Shown: positions 7,988 to 16,540 of the stretch, in pieces
How the letters are laid out: every line of letters begins with the position of its first letter
How positions within the stretch are numbered: the stretch's first letter is position 1
Source of the DNA: Cetobacterium sp. UBA6069
GTDB taxonomy: Bacteria > Fusobacteriota > Fusobacteriia > Fusobacteriales > Fusobacteriaceae
Direction: 5' to 3'
NCBI GenBank assembly: GCA_002428805.1
Contig: DIXX01000003.1
Span: forward strand, 24,881-69,223
Length of the DNA stretch: 44,343 nucleotides
Translations under genes and position numbers: made by a program
The notes under the pieces: model-generated
What the model saw: only the letters and a program-made list of their open reading frames with translations
Told to the model about the DNA's origin: nothing
The model's database searches: none

Positions 7988-9001
7988 ATGAAAACTGTTA
8001 AAACTATAGATGCTGTAGGTATGATTTTATGTCACGACATAACAAAGATTGTTCCTGGAGAGTTTAAAGGTGTTGCTTTTAAAAAAGGACACATTATTAG
8101 AGAGGAAGATGTTCCAGAACTTTTAAAACTTGGAAAAGATAATCTTTTTGTTTGGGAACATGTTGAAGGAACTCTTCATGAAAATGATGCAGCTATAAGG
8201 ATTAAGGAACATATTGCTGGATGTGGTTTAGAGTTTTCAGCTATAAAAGAGGGAAAAATCGATTTTCTTGCTGCTGAAAATGGACTTTTAAAAGTCGATG
8301 TTGATGAGCTTTTAAAAATCAACAGCCTTAGAGAGATTGTTATTGCAACTTTACACAACAATACCCCAGTTAAAAAAGGAACTAAAGTTGCTGGAACTAG
8401 AGTTATCCCTTTAGTTATAGATGAAGAAAAAATCCTAGAGATGGAAAAAATTTCTAAAAAAGAGATTATAAAAGTTTTACCTATAAAACCTAAAAAAATA
8501 GCTATAATCACAACTGGTAACGAAGTTTTTTATGGTAGAATTACAGATAAATTCGGACCTATTTTAACAAAGAAAGTTAATGAATATGGATGCGAAGTAG
8601 TTTATCACACTTTCTCATCAGATGATAAAGAGATGATAAAAGAAAAAATTGCAGAAGCCTTAAACTCTGATGCTGAACTAATACTTTGTACAGGTGGTAT
8701 GTCAGTGGATCCAGATGATAGAACTCCTCTTGCTATAAGAGAGATGGGCGGGGAGCTTATAACTTATGGTTCGCCTGTTCTTCCTGGAGCTATGCTTCTT
8801 TTAGCCTACCATGGTAACAAAGCTATTCTAGGGCTTCCTGGATGTGTTATGCACTCAAAGAGAACTGCATTTGATTTAGTTCTTCCTAGAATTTTAACAG
8901 ATGAAAAACTAAATTTTGAAGATATTGCAAAATATGGTCATGGTGGACTTTGCCTAGATTGCCCTATTTGCACATTCCCTCATTGCTCATTTGGAAAGTA
9001 A
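7988..9001 (+). CDS. Molybdopterin-binding (MoCF/MogA-fold) protein with C-terminal cysteine motif
   Basis: The 337-residue protein has an N-terminal region of about 165 residues related to MoeA-like proteins. A MoaB/Mog molybdopterin-binding domain follows, about 168-310: KKIAIITTGNEV, LILCTGGMSVDPDDRTP, GSPVLPGAMLLLAY, ILGLPGC. Such proteins act in molybdenum cofactor insertion or maturation. The last residues form Cx2Cx2Cx4C (C322, C325, C328, C333), which could bind a metal or iron-sulfur cluster. AGGAGG precedes the ATG, 8 bases after ylmH. No molybdoenzyme gene is nearby, so the client is unknown. Confidence 0.85.
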   Translation: MKTVKTIDAVGMILCHDITKIVPGEFKGVAFKKGHIIREEDVPELLKLGKDNLFVWEHVEGTLHENDAAIRIKEHIAGCGLEFSAIKEGKIDFLAAENGLLKVDVDELLKINSLREIVIATLHNNTPVKKGTKVAGTRVIPLVIDEEKILEMEKISKKEIIKVLPIKPKKIAIITTGNEVFYGRITDKFGPILTKKVNEYGCEVVYHTFSSDDKEMIKEKIAEALNSDAELILCTGGMSVDPDDRTPLAIREMGGELITYGSPVLPGAMLLLAYHGNKAILGLPGCVMHSKRTAFDLVLPRILTDEKLNFEDIAKYGHGGLCLDCPICTFPHCSFGK

Positions 9002-9020
9002 AAATTTATCATATCAAAAG

Positions 9021-9064
9021 AAAAACTGGGCAGTTAGATCTCTCTAACTAACCCAGTTTTTTTA
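9021..9064. terminator. Bidirectional intrinsic terminator
   Basis: The hairpin has arms AAAAACTGGG (9021-9030) and CCCAGTTTTT, plus an inner AGTTAGA/TCTAACT-like stem. It has A and T runs on both sides, so it can stop transcription from the molybdopterin gene and from the opposing epimerase gene. The epimerase stop codon (9062-9064) lies in its base. Confidence 0.9.
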
Positions 9065-9949
9065 ATATACTCTTATTATTTGTGAATATTTTTTTTGCTC
9101 GTTTGAATTTAACTTTTGAATATGTCTTCTTTCTTCAACTCTATTAGAATTTTCAGTAAAATCAGTTATTCCAGCCCAAGGCTCTAAACAGATAAATTCA
9201 CTCGAATCAACATTCGTCCATATTGCTAAAGTATTTAAGTTTTCAAATGTAAATTCAACACCATGTGATGAGTTTAAATGTTTAATATTTACAGTATTAT
9301 TATTTAATCCTTCAAATACTAAAGCATCTTTTAAAAACTTCTCTTTTGACAACATAAACTTCTCAGGTAAACTATATCTTTGAACTTCTGACGATAAGAA
9401 ACTGTTGTTTCTTTCATCTATTTTATATAGATCACACTCTTGTTTTTGAAACTCGATATAATAGTTTTCGAAGTTTTTATCCCCATTATAGTTACAATAA
9501 AAAGCTGTATGTCCTCCTATGTGATAATACATCTCTATTACTCCATTGTTTTTCACATAATAATTATGATAAACTTTGTCTTCAACTAAGATATATTCAA
9601 CTATTAAAGAGAAATTATATGGATATTTTTCCTCTGTATAAGCATTTGGCTTTAACTGTAACTTTACTGTAGTCTCTGTCAGTTCTAAAACTTCAAAATC
9701 TACATCTCTAGCAAATCCATGCTTAGTCATCGGAAGCGTTACCCTTTCCTCTTTACCTAAAGGATAGTCAATAACTCCTGTAACTATATTTCCTATAAAT
9801 GGAAAAAGATTCGGAGCACTTTTCTTAAAAGTACCCTCTGTTCCTGGCCATATATATTCAATCCCATTTTCTTTATTCATTATACTTTTTAATTCTGCAC
9901 CAAATCTATTTATCAGTACAACCAACTTCTCATTCTCTATTTTTATCAC
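9062..9949 (-). CDS. Aldose 1-epimerase family protein (LacX-like)
   Basis: This 295-residue protein belongs to the galactose-mutarotase-like superfamily, which interconverts alpha and beta anomers of sugars. Visible signatures are FGAELKSI near 17, EYIWPGTEGTFKKSAPNLFPFIG near 31, MTKHGFARDVDFEV near 75 (His77 as candidate catalytic residue), YHIGGHTAFYCN near 142, and the C-terminal FICLEPWAGITD containing the expected Glu. It resembles LacX-type members more than GalM, and the sugar substrate cannot be read from sequence. It is last in the psd operon, 22 bases after the cyclophilin gene. Confidence 0.85.
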   Translation of the reverse strand: MIKIENEKLVVLINRFGAELKSIMNKENGIEYIWPGTEGTFKKSAPNLFPFIGNIVTGVIDYPLGKEERVTLPMTKHGFARDVDFEVLELTETTVKLQLKPNAYTEEKYPYNFSLIVEYILVEDKVYHNYYVKNNGVIEMYYHIGGHTAFYCNYNGDKNFENYYIEFQKQECDLYKIDERNNSFLSSEVQRYSLPEKFMLSKEKFLKDALVFEGLNNNTVNIKHLNSSHGVEFTFENLNTLAIWTNVDSSEFICLEPWAGITDFTENSNRVEERRHIQKLNSNEQKKYSQIIRVY

Positions 9950-9971
9950 GAGATATCCCCCCTATTTGCAA

Positions 9972-10634
9972 TTAATATTGCACTAAATTTGGAAACTGAG
10001 CGTCTAAAGCGTCATCCATATCAGCTATTATCTCTGCATTTTCTTGACTCTTTAAAAACTCTTGAACATCTCCAGTAATTTCTATTCTCTCAATTATATC
10101 TCCTTGCTTTACAGAGTCTACAACTTTTTGGTCAGCTTCTGAAACTACTTCTCCAAATATTGTATGCTTGTAGTTTAACCATGGAGTTTCAACATGAGTA
10201 ATAAAGAATTGAGAACCGTTTGTTTCTGGTCCTGCATTAGCCATCGCTAAGATTCCTTTCTTATCGAAAACTACTCCTTCTTGGAACTCATCTATAAAGT
10301 TGTATCCTGGTCCACCTGATCCAGTTCCTGTAGGGTCTCCACCTTGAATCATAAAGTCCTCAATTACTCTATGGAATTTAATTCCGTTATAGTATTCTCT
10401 CATTGCTAAATGTGCAAAGTTTAATACTGTTATTGGTGCTACTTCTGGGAAAAGAGTTAAGTTGATCTCTCCTCTTGTTGTAACTATTTTTGCGTTTAAT
10501 TTAACTTGTTTCATAATTCTTACCTCCGTATTTTTTCCTAAAACTATTCTTGGTTTTGCAAACATCTTTTTCGAAAGAAAAAAGACAATAAATACTGCCA
10601 ATAAAATTAAAATCTGTTTGAATCCTTTTTCCAT
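9972..10634 (-). CDS. Cyclophilin-type peptidyl-prolyl isomerase with N-terminal membrane anchor
   Basis: Cyclophilins speed cis-trans isomerisation of X-Pro bonds. The isomerase domain runs from about residue 44 to 190, with [25 protein letters not shown] (catalytic Arg) and [10 protein letters not shown]. Residues 7-22 form one hydrophobic helix ([14 protein letters not shown]), so the long form would be membrane-anchored. An internal ATG at 10514 (Met41) is preceded by a very strong GGAGG at good spacing and would give a soluble 180-residue isomerase. The long start also has GGAGG, inside the preceding gene's last codons. Both forms may be made. Confidence 0.9.
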   Translation of the reverse strand: MEKGFKQILILLAVFIVFFLSKKMFAKPRIVLGKNTEVRIMKQVKLNAKIVTTRGEINLTLFPEVAPITVLNFAHLAMREYYNGIKFHRVIEDFMIQGGDPTGTGSGGPGYNFIDEFQEGVVFDKKGILAMANAGPETNGSQFFITHVETPWLNYKHTIFGEVVSEADQKVVDSVKQGDIIERIEITGDVQEFLKSQENAEIIADMDDALDAQFPNLVQY

Positions 10635-10640
10635 TCTTAA

Positions 10641-11294
10641 CTAGTCCTCCATTTTAAAAGCTTCTTTATAAGTTTCTAAAAGTTCTTCTTCTGAAATAAC
10701 CCCGTATACTTCGTAAGGCCATTTTGATTCTAACTTTCTTTTTAATTGGTTGATATCTGTCTCTACAGCTAGATATTTCGCCTCTATATCTCTTAGTTTT
10801 TCTCTCACTGGTTGCAGCTTATAAATTATATCAAATTGTTCCTCTTCTTGTATAGTGTCTTTTAATAAGTTTTCTAAATTTTCCTCTTTTAGAGCTAATT
10901 CATTATACTTTTCAGCTATCTTATCTTTTCTATCTAAAAGTCTATTTAAATTATATTTAAAGAATCTTTTTACAACTGTCGCTCCTGATTTCCCTTTTAA
11001 CTCTTCTCTTTTTTTAAGATTATTTAGAACTTTCTCTTCTGATAAAGAGTTCTTTTCTCTAATCTCTTCAACCATATCTTCGAAAGGTTTAAAATCTTCA
11101 TCCGACATACTTTCAACCTTCATCTCTAAAAGAGCTCCATATATTTTTTCATAAGGAGCAATAACCTTTTCCTCTAATATCTCTACACCAGAAAGGTCTC
11201 CCATCTCTCTTAGTTTATCTATCTGTACTGAAGTCATTTTTAAAACTGTTAAAACAACCTCTTGCGCATACGCTCTAAATTTTTCTCTCTCCAT
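10641..11294 (-). CDS. Predicted coiled-coil protein of unknown function
   Basis: I do not recognise this 217-residue protein. It is highly charged and lacks a signal peptide, membrane segment or cysteine. Residues about 60-190 are rich in Glu/Lys/Leu heptad-like runs (EEKVLNNLKKREELKGK, KIAEKYNELALKEENLENLL, REKLRDIEAKYLAVETDINQLKRKLE), which suggests long coiled coils and a cytoplasmic scaffold or adaptor. A short segment, WPYEVYGVISEEELLETYKEAF, ends the protein. Its ATG abuts the upstream flavoprotein stop and the cyclophilin gene starts 6 bases after it, so it is firmly part of the operon. Confidence 0.8.
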   Translation of the reverse strand: MEREKFRAYAQEVVLTVLKMTSVQIDKLREMGDLSGVEILEEKVIAPYEKIYGALLEMKVESMSDEDFKPFEDMVEEIREKNSLSEEKVLNNLKKREELKGKSGATVVKRFFKYNLNRLLDRKDKIAEKYNELALKEENLENLLKDTIQEEEQFDIIYKLQPVREKLRDIEAKYLAVETDINQLKRKLESKWPYEVYGVISEEELLETYKEAFKMED

Positions 11295-12527
11295 CTACTT
11301 TATCTCCTTTTTCTTCATAGACTTAGCAGCTAAAACTCCCATAGAACATGCAGCTTGAATATTATATCCACCTGTATCTCCATCTATATCTAAAATTTCA
11401 CCAACTAAGTACAGTCCCGAAACTTTTTTAGATTCCATTGTTTTTGGATTTACTTCATCAATAGCTACTCCACCTCTAGTTACCATAGCCATTTCAAAGC
11501 TTCCAACTTTTGTTACTTCCATCTTATTGGAAGATAATATCTTTACTAAATTTTCTCTTTTCTCTTTTGATAATTCAGATAATTTTAACTCTTCAGATAT
11601 ATTAGCTAAAAATAAAACTCTTTTTATAAATCTATCTGGTAGGAAGTAATTATTAAGAACTCTTTTTACAGTTTTCTTTCCATCATTATTCATCTCTTCA
11701 ATTATATCTTTATTTAAAGTTTCAAAATCTTTATCTACATAGTTTATCTCTAAAAAACTTCCATTTTCTATATATCTAGAATTATCAAGGATTCCTGGTC
11801 CACTAAAGTTTGTATGAGTAAACAATACTGGACCTCTTTTTTCAACAACTTTTCTATTATCTTTCCAAATTGTTATTTTAACATCCTGAAAACTTATTCC
11901 TGATAACTCTTCAAAAGCATAGTCTCTTACGAAAACTGGTGTTAATGCTGGTTTTGGAGGAACTATTTTATGTCCAAACTCCTTTGCCATAGGATACCCA
12001 TCACCTGTTGTTCCAACCCCAGGATATGATTTCCCTCCTGTTGCTAAAACTACATTATCGGATAAAAAACTATCCTTATCTGTTGTTATTATAAATTCGT
12101 CCTCTGATTTTGTAAGAGTTTCTATTTTTATATTCTCAACTATTTTGATGCCTAAAACTTCCATCTTTCTTTTTAAAAGAGCTACCACATCTAAAGAACT
12201 AAAGGTTTGTGGGAAATACTTCCCACTCTCCTCTACTAAAACCAAAGGCAATCCACTCTCTTTAAAAAAGTTTTTCAACATCTCAGGTGAAAATTTATTG
12301 ATAGCCTCTTTTAAAAATTTCCCATTCATACCATATTTATCCAAAAAATCTTTTGGTTTTCCCGTATGAGTTAAGTTACACTTTCCACTTCCAGCAACAA
12401 GAATTTTATTTCCGATACGCTTATTTTTTTCAAGCAAAGCTACCTTCATCCCTTTTTCTGCTGCTGTTATAGCTGCAAAAATCCCACCGGGACCTCCACC
12501 AACTACTATTAAATCAAATTTATTCAT
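11295..12527 (-). CDS. HI0933/BaiN-family FAD-dependent oxidoreductase
   Basis: The 410-residue flavoprotein has an N-terminal Rossmann FAD site (DLIVVGGGPGGIFAAITAAEKG, 5-26) followed by KNKRIGNKILVAGSGKCNLTH, a hallmark of the HI0933 family. NVVLATGGKSYPGVGTTGDGYPMA lies near 158, and a C-terminal FAD-contact segment reads GLYLVGEILDIDGDTGGYNIQAACSMG. Family members include BaiN of bile-acid-metabolising clostridia, but the native substrate of most is unknown. It shares one base with the methyltransferase gene upstream, indicating tight translational coupling. Confidence 0.9.
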   Translation of the reverse strand: MNKFDLIVVGGGPGGIFAAITAAEKGMKVALLEKNKRIGNKILVAGSGKCNLTHTGKPKDFLDKYGMNGKFLKEAINKFSPEMLKNFFKESGLPLVLVEESGKYFPQTFSSLDVVALLKRKMEVLGIKIVENIKIETLTKSEDEFIITTDKDSFLSDNVVLATGGKSYPGVGTTGDGYPMAKEFGHKIVPPKPALTPVFVRDYAFEELSGISFQDVKITIWKDNRKVVEKRGPVLFTHTNFSGPGILDNSRYIENGSFLEINYVDKDFETLNKDIIEEMNNDGKKTVKRVLNNYFLPDRFIKRVLFLANISEELKLSELSKEKRENLVKILSSNKMEVTKVGSFEMAMVTRGGVAIDEVNPKTMESKKVSGLYLVGEILDIDGDTGGYNIQAACSMGVLAAKSMKKKEIK

Positions 12528-13660
12528 TATCTAGCTCCATAATATTGATAATAGTGACACTTTATTCCACCATTATATAACTTTCTATTTTTTGTAGCTT
12601 TCTTTCCAAAAGATTTCTCAAAGTTTTCATATGATGTGATTACATAATAAGACCATTTAGGGAATCTCATTTGGAATATATCTCCCATAAGTCCATATAA
12701 TCTCTCTACTGCATCTTCATCTAATAGACGATCTCCATAAGGTGGGTTTGTAACTATACAACCTTTTTCTGCTACATTTTCTAACTCTAAGAAGTTCATA
12801 CACTTAAACTGTATCTCTTCATCTACTCCAGCTCTTTTTGCATTTAATTTTGCTACCTCTACTGTTTCTTCATCTATATCAGATGCATAGATAGTAACCT
12901 CTTTCTCATAATCCTCTCTCGAGAAAGCATCATCTCTTAAATCAACCCAAAGATTTTCTGGAATAATTGGCCATTTTTCAGATGCGAAGTTTCTATTTAC
13001 TCCTGGAGCTACATTTCTAGCTATCATAGCTGCTTCTATTGCTATAGTTCCTGTTCCACACATTGGATCTATAAGTGGTCTATCCCCACCTTTCCAACGA
13101 CTTAATAAAACTAACGCCGCTGCCATAGTCTCTTTTAACGGAGCTTCATTTATTAGGTTTCTGTAACCTCTTTTATGTAATCCCTCTCCACTTGTATCAA
13201 TCATAACTAAGAAAATATCATTATGAGCTTGAATTTTAACTCTATATGCTCCTCCAGTTTCTGGTAGCGTTTCTGTTTGATAAGCCACTCTAAGTCTTTC
13301 AACAATTGCTTTTTTTACAATCTTTTGGATATCTGACTTTGAGAACAGTTTACACTTTACTGAACTAACCCAACTAATTGGAAACTCTCCATCGGCTGAG
13401 ATTATATTTTCCCAAGGTAATCTTTTAATATTTTCAAAAAGATTATCAAATGTCAGAGCTTTAAACTCTCCCATTTTTATAAAAACTCTATCCGCACATC
13501 TAAGATGTAGATTCGCTTCTACAATCTCTCTTTCATCTCCATCAAACTCAACTCTACCGTTGAATGTTTCAACATTTTCAAATCCTAAACTTTTACATTC
13601 ATCTTTTACAACACTCTCTAATCCCATTGTTGCTGACGCTATTAATCTGTACTTTTTCAT
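12527..13660 (-). CDS. THUMP-domain class I SAM-dependent rRNA methyltransferase (RlmL/YpsC-like)
   Basis: This is a probable 23S rRNA guanine-N2 methyltransferase like B. subtilis YpsC and the N-terminal half of RlmL. Residues about 1-160 form the THUMP RNA-binding module. The Rossmann methyltransferase follows, with DPMCGTGTIAIEAAMIARN near 198, YASDIDEETVEVAKLNAKRAGV near 257 and the catalytic NPPYGDR near 308. Length (377) is normal for the single-domain family. Its ATG directly abuts the AI-2E transporter stop and its stop overlaps the flavoprotein start. Confidence 0.92.
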   Translation of the reverse strand: MKKYRLIASATMGLESVVKDECKSLGFENVETFNGRVEFDGDEREIVEANLHLRCADRVFIKMGEFKALTFDNLFENIKRLPWENIISADGEFPISWVSSVKCKLFSKSDIQKIVKKAIVERLRVAYQTETLPETGGAYRVKIQAHNDIFLVMIDTSGEGLHKRGYRNLINEAPLKETMAAALVLLSRWKGGDRPLIDPMCGTGTIAIEAAMIARNVAPGVNRNFASEKWPIIPENLWVDLRDDAFSREDYEKEVTIYASDIDEETVEVAKLNAKRAGVDEEIQFKCMNFLELENVAEKGCIVTNPPYGDRLLDEDAVERLYGLMGDIFQMRFPKWSYYVITSYENFEKSFGKKATKNRKLYNGGIKCHYYQYYGAR

Positions 13661-14752
13661 CTATTCACTCCTTCTTTTTAAACACTCTAAATATATAAAT
13701 TTTATAACCACAAATATAGGAACTCCTAAAAACATTCCTAATGGGCCAAAAAAGTTTCCACAAACCATTACACCTATGATAGTCCAAAAACTACTCATAC
13801 CAACTGACTCTTCCATAATCTTAGGACCTATTATAAAGCCGTCCACTGTTTGCCCTATCGCTATAGCTATAAACAAGTAGATTACTTTAAATGGTGCTGC
13901 TAACAATATTAGAAAAGTCGCTATTGTTCCAGCCACGATAGACCCCACATATGGGATCATATTTCCAACTCCAACCATAACACCACTAAGAAGTGCATAC
14001 GGAACCTTAGCTATAAATAAAACTAAAAATACTATGAATCCTACAACAGCTGAAGTTAAAACTCTTCCTAAAACATATTTTAAAAAAACATCATTTACTC
14101 TTCTTACAAAGTCTACACCATATTGTGCATTTTTTTTTGTTGTAAACAGTAAAAATAGATTTTCTAAAAATTCCATAAAATACTCTTTACTATACATTAA
14201 ATAAAGTGAAATAAAAATCCCTATAAAGAAATTTATTACTCCAAACAAACTTCTTAGCACTCCTGCACCAAGCCCGAACGCTAAATTTTTAAAGTTTCCT
14301 AAATTTGTTTTAATAACTTTAATTAAGTTGGCTTCTATCTCCTTCGGATCAAAAAATAACAACTCTTTCACTTCTAAAAAATGAATAATGTTTTCTGTAT
14401 TAGTTGTTAAAGTCCCTAACATTGTTGGAAACTTTTCTACTAAATCTGTAATACTACTAATTACATTTGGAATAACTATTAAAAATAAACTCAAAATAGT
14501 TGTAAAAACAATCACTAAGCTCAATGCAATAGCTAATGCCCTTTTCATCTTCGTTTTCTTTTCAAAAATTTTTACAAGTGGGCTCACCAGAATAGCTATA
14601 AAAATAGCATATATAAATGGCTTTATAGAACTTACAGCCTGACCAACAATTGCTGTAAAAGCGTTGTTGTATTGAAAAAATGTCTGAACTAGAATCAGAA
14701 TCGCTCCTATTACAAAAAGGTGTAAATAATCTTTTTTCATAAATCTACTCAT
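13661..14752 (-). CDS. AI-2E family transporter (PerM-like membrane protein)
   Basis: The 363-residue protein has about eight hydrophobic segments: a pair near the N-terminus, a long loop at about 85-150, and a C-terminal cluster. The C-terminal cluster has the family signature GVGNMIPYVGSIVAGTIATFLILLAAP and IIGPKIMEESVGMSSFWTIIGVMVCGNFFGPLGMFLGVP. Named for E. coli TqsA, the family includes permeases and sodium/proton antiporters, so the transported species is uncertain. ATG at 14752 follows the NusG-II gene by 13 bases. Confidence 0.9.
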   Translation of the reverse strand: MSRFMKKDYLHLFVIGAILILVQTFFQYNNAFTAIVGQAVSSIKPFIYAIFIAILVSPLVKIFEKKTKMKRALAIALSLVIVFTTILSLFLIVIPNVISSITDLVEKFPTMLGTLTTNTENIIHFLEVKELLFFDPKEIEANLIKVIKTNLGNFKNLAFGLGAGVLRSLFGVINFFIGIFISLYLMYSKEYFMEFLENLFLLFTTKKNAQYGVDFVRRVNDVFLKYVLGRVLTSAVVGFIVFLVLFIAKVPYALLSGVMVGVGNMIPYVGSIVAGTIATFLILLAAPFKVIYLFIAIAIGQTVDGFIIGPKIMEESVGMSSFWTIIGVMVCGNFFGPLGMFLGVPIFVVIKFIYLECLKRRSE

Positions 14753-14765
14753 CTCCTATAGTACA

Positions 14766-15164
14766 TTATTTAATTATAAAATCAACCTCATCTATTTTTT
14801 CGCTCTTTTTCCCCACTATTTTTATTATAAGCTTATCCGGAACTCCAATTATAACCTCTCCAGGTTGGCCAATCCACCCTTGCTTTACATTCAATTTTAA
14901 AGGAGAATTCGAAGTTGTAACTCTTATTTTTTTATCTTTAATTTTTATATTCACTCCACCTATATCAGTCTGCACAAATATATCTTTTTCCTCATTTTGT
15001 AGAGGATACACATATTTTAGGCTATTGTTTACATAGATTTCCGCATTAGCTGCATCTGTTGTTTTAAACTTTGTTACTCCATATCCTAAAGTTGAAAATA
15101 TAGCTATCAAGATAAGATAGATAAATAAATCTCCTTTTCTAAAATATTGTCTTTGTCTTCTCAC
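14766..15164 (-). CDS. NusG domain II-containing membrane-anchored protein
   Basis: A 132-residue protein with a basic N-terminus (MRRQRQYFRKGD) and one membrane helix (about 12-30, LFIYLILIAIFSTLGYGV). A predicted extracytoplasmic beta domain follows, resembling the isolated NusG domain II of Gram-positive and Fusobacterium proteins (AEIYVNNSLKYVYPL, SNSPLKLNVKQGWIGQPGEVIIGVPDKLIIKIVG). Nothing of the NusG RNA polymerase-binding domain is present. Function is not established. It sits 8 bases after psd. Confidence 0.8.
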   Translation of the reverse strand: MRRQRQYFRKGDLFIYLILIAIFSTLGYGVTKFKTTDAANAEIYVNNSLKYVYPLQNEEKDIFVQTDIGGVNIKIKDKKIRVTTSNSPLKLNVKQGWIGQPGEVIIGVPDKLIIKIVGKKSEKIDEVDFIIK

Positions 15165-15172
15165 AACTGCAC

Positions 15173-16069
15173 CTACTTAGATTTTCCTATTCTTTCACCC
15201 ATATAAACTTTTGTTTCTAAACCTTTTTTACTGTTCTCTAAAATATCCTCATCAAATTGTACTCTATCTTTTTCAAATAATAAAACACAAGAAGATCCTC
15301 CAAAGAAGAAATATCCTTTTTCGTCACCTTTTTTTATAGTTCCTTTTTTATAAGTTTGCTTTATTCCTCCAACCATAGTTGCACCAATCTCACTTAAAAC
15401 TATATCTCCAAAGTTTTCTGTTTTTAAAATTGAAACCTCTCTTTTATTTTCACAGTAAACTCTAAAATTCTTTTTTATAGCATAAGGAGAAACCGAATAG
15501 TAATATCCGTCGATCAGCTTTGACTCTCCTATTTCTCCAGCAGCTGGGAAATGGAATCTATGATAATCAACTGGAGCTAATCTTATTATAACAATTGTTC
15601 CATCATGGAATTTTTTAGCTTCATCTTTATCCATTAAAAACTCTTCTATCGTAAATTCATCGCCCTTTAAAAAGAATTTTGTTGTTTCTTTTAAATTATT
15701 AAAAACTAAAATTTTACCATCTGCTGGAGAAACTAGAACTTCAGGATTTTTATCAATCTCCCTTGCTCCTTCTTTTAGCTCTCTTATAAAAAAGTCATTA
15801 AATGATGTAAAGTCCTCTATCCCTTTTTTTGATTCTTCCATATTTATAGCATTTTCTTGGACAAATGGCTTTATTTTTTCCTTAGATGAGGCTTCCGACA
15901 TCTTTTTTCCATAAAAATCTGTTAAAAACTTTTTTCTAACAACTAAATTCAAAGGTAATTTTCCTAAGGGATTATAATATAAAAACTTTAAAAAACCTTC
16001 ACCAGGCGGCTTTTCTGTTTTCAATTCATTATTTTTTCTCTCAATATAATTAATTTTATCAAAATTCAT
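15173..16069 (-). CDS. psd: Phosphatidylserine decarboxylase proenzyme
   Basis: Psd converts phosphatidylserine to phosphatidylethanolamine in the membrane. The 298-residue proenzyme contains the self-cleavage site GGSS at 257-260 (Ser259 would become the pyruvoyl group). The Asp-His-Ser triad parts are present: Asp117 in SPADGKI and His170/His173 in VDYHRFHFP. The N-terminal domain resembles Psd2-type enzymes of clostridia. ATG at 16069 follows AAAGGAG. It heads the eight-gene minus operon, and its substrate is made by PssA at 6379-7095, in a separate transcript. Confidence 0.95.
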   Translation of the reverse strand: MNFDKINYIERKNNELKTEKPPGEGFLKFLYYNPLGKLPLNLVVRKKFLTDFYGKKMSEASSKEKIKPFVQENAINMEESKKGIEDFTSFNDFFIRELKEGAREIDKNPEVLVSPADGKILVFNNLKETTKFFLKGDEFTIEEFLMDKDEAKKFHDGTIVIIRLAPVDYHRFHFPAAGEIGESKLIDGYYYSVSPYAIKKNFRVYCENKREVSILKTENFGDIVLSEIGATMVGGIKQTYKKGTIKKGDEKGYFFFGGSSCVLLFEKDRVQFDEDILENSKKGLETKVYMGERIGKSK

Positions 16070-16103
16070 ACACTTACTCCTTTTATATATTAATTTTTTG
16101 TTG

Positions 16104-16109
16104 TATAAT
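16104..16109 (+). promoter_or_regulatory. Probable -10 element of mgsA
   Basis: A perfect TATAAT lies 28 bases before the mgsA ATG. No good -35 is visible 16-18 bases upstream (TTTTAT at best), so strength is unclear. Confidence 0.45.
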
Positions 16110-16137
16110 AGTTATAGCAAAACTTATGGAGGTCAAA

Positions 16138-16506
16138 ATGAAAAAAATAGCATTAATAGCTCACGACAACATGAAACCGGAAATAGTTAGCTTTGCCCAA
16201 AGACATGAGCATATACTAGCAAAATACCCTCTTGTTTCGACTGGTACAACAGGACTTAGAATTATGGAGGCTACTAACTTAGAAATCCATCGCTTTAAAT
16301 CTGGTCCAATCGGCGGTGACCAACAAATTGGTGCTGAAGTAGCTACTGATCAAATCGCAGCTATTTTATTTTTTAGAGATCCTTTAACTTCACAACCACA
16401 CGAACCCGATATCTCCGCTCTTATAAGAGTTGCAGATGTTCATAAAGTACCAATTGCTACAAATTTAGCTACTGCTGAGCTGCTTATTTTAGGTTTAGAT
16501 AAGTGA
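16138..16506 (+). CDS. mgsA: Methylglyoxal synthase
   Basis: MgsA turns dihydroxyacetone phosphate into methylglyoxal and phosphate, a bypass that releases phosphate when sugar phosphates accumulate. The 122-residue protein has the diagnostic block [28 protein letters not shown] with catalytic Asp residues, plus STGTTG phosphate binding and [23 protein letters not shown] at 16138 is preferred because the in-frame ATG 12 bases earlier overlaps the GGAGG that serves as its ribosome site. It is monocistronic, with its own promoter and terminator. Confidence 0.95.
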   Translation: MKKIALIAHDNMKPEIVSFAQRHEHILAKYPLVSTGTTGLRIMEATNLEIHRFKSGPIGGDQQIGAEVATDQIAAILFFRDPLTSQPHEPDISALIRVADVHKVPIATNLATAELLILGLDK

Positions 16507-16510
16507 TTAT

Positions 16511-16540
16511 AATAGGCTGACTAAAGTCAGCCTATTTTTA
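16511..16540. terminator. Bidirectional intrinsic terminator (mgsA/pncB)
   Basis: AATAGGCTGACT at 16511-16522 and its exact complement at 16525-16536 form a 12-bp arm pair followed by TTTTA. The pncB stop (16538-16540) sits at its edge, so one hairpin serves both converging genes. Confidence 0.9.
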
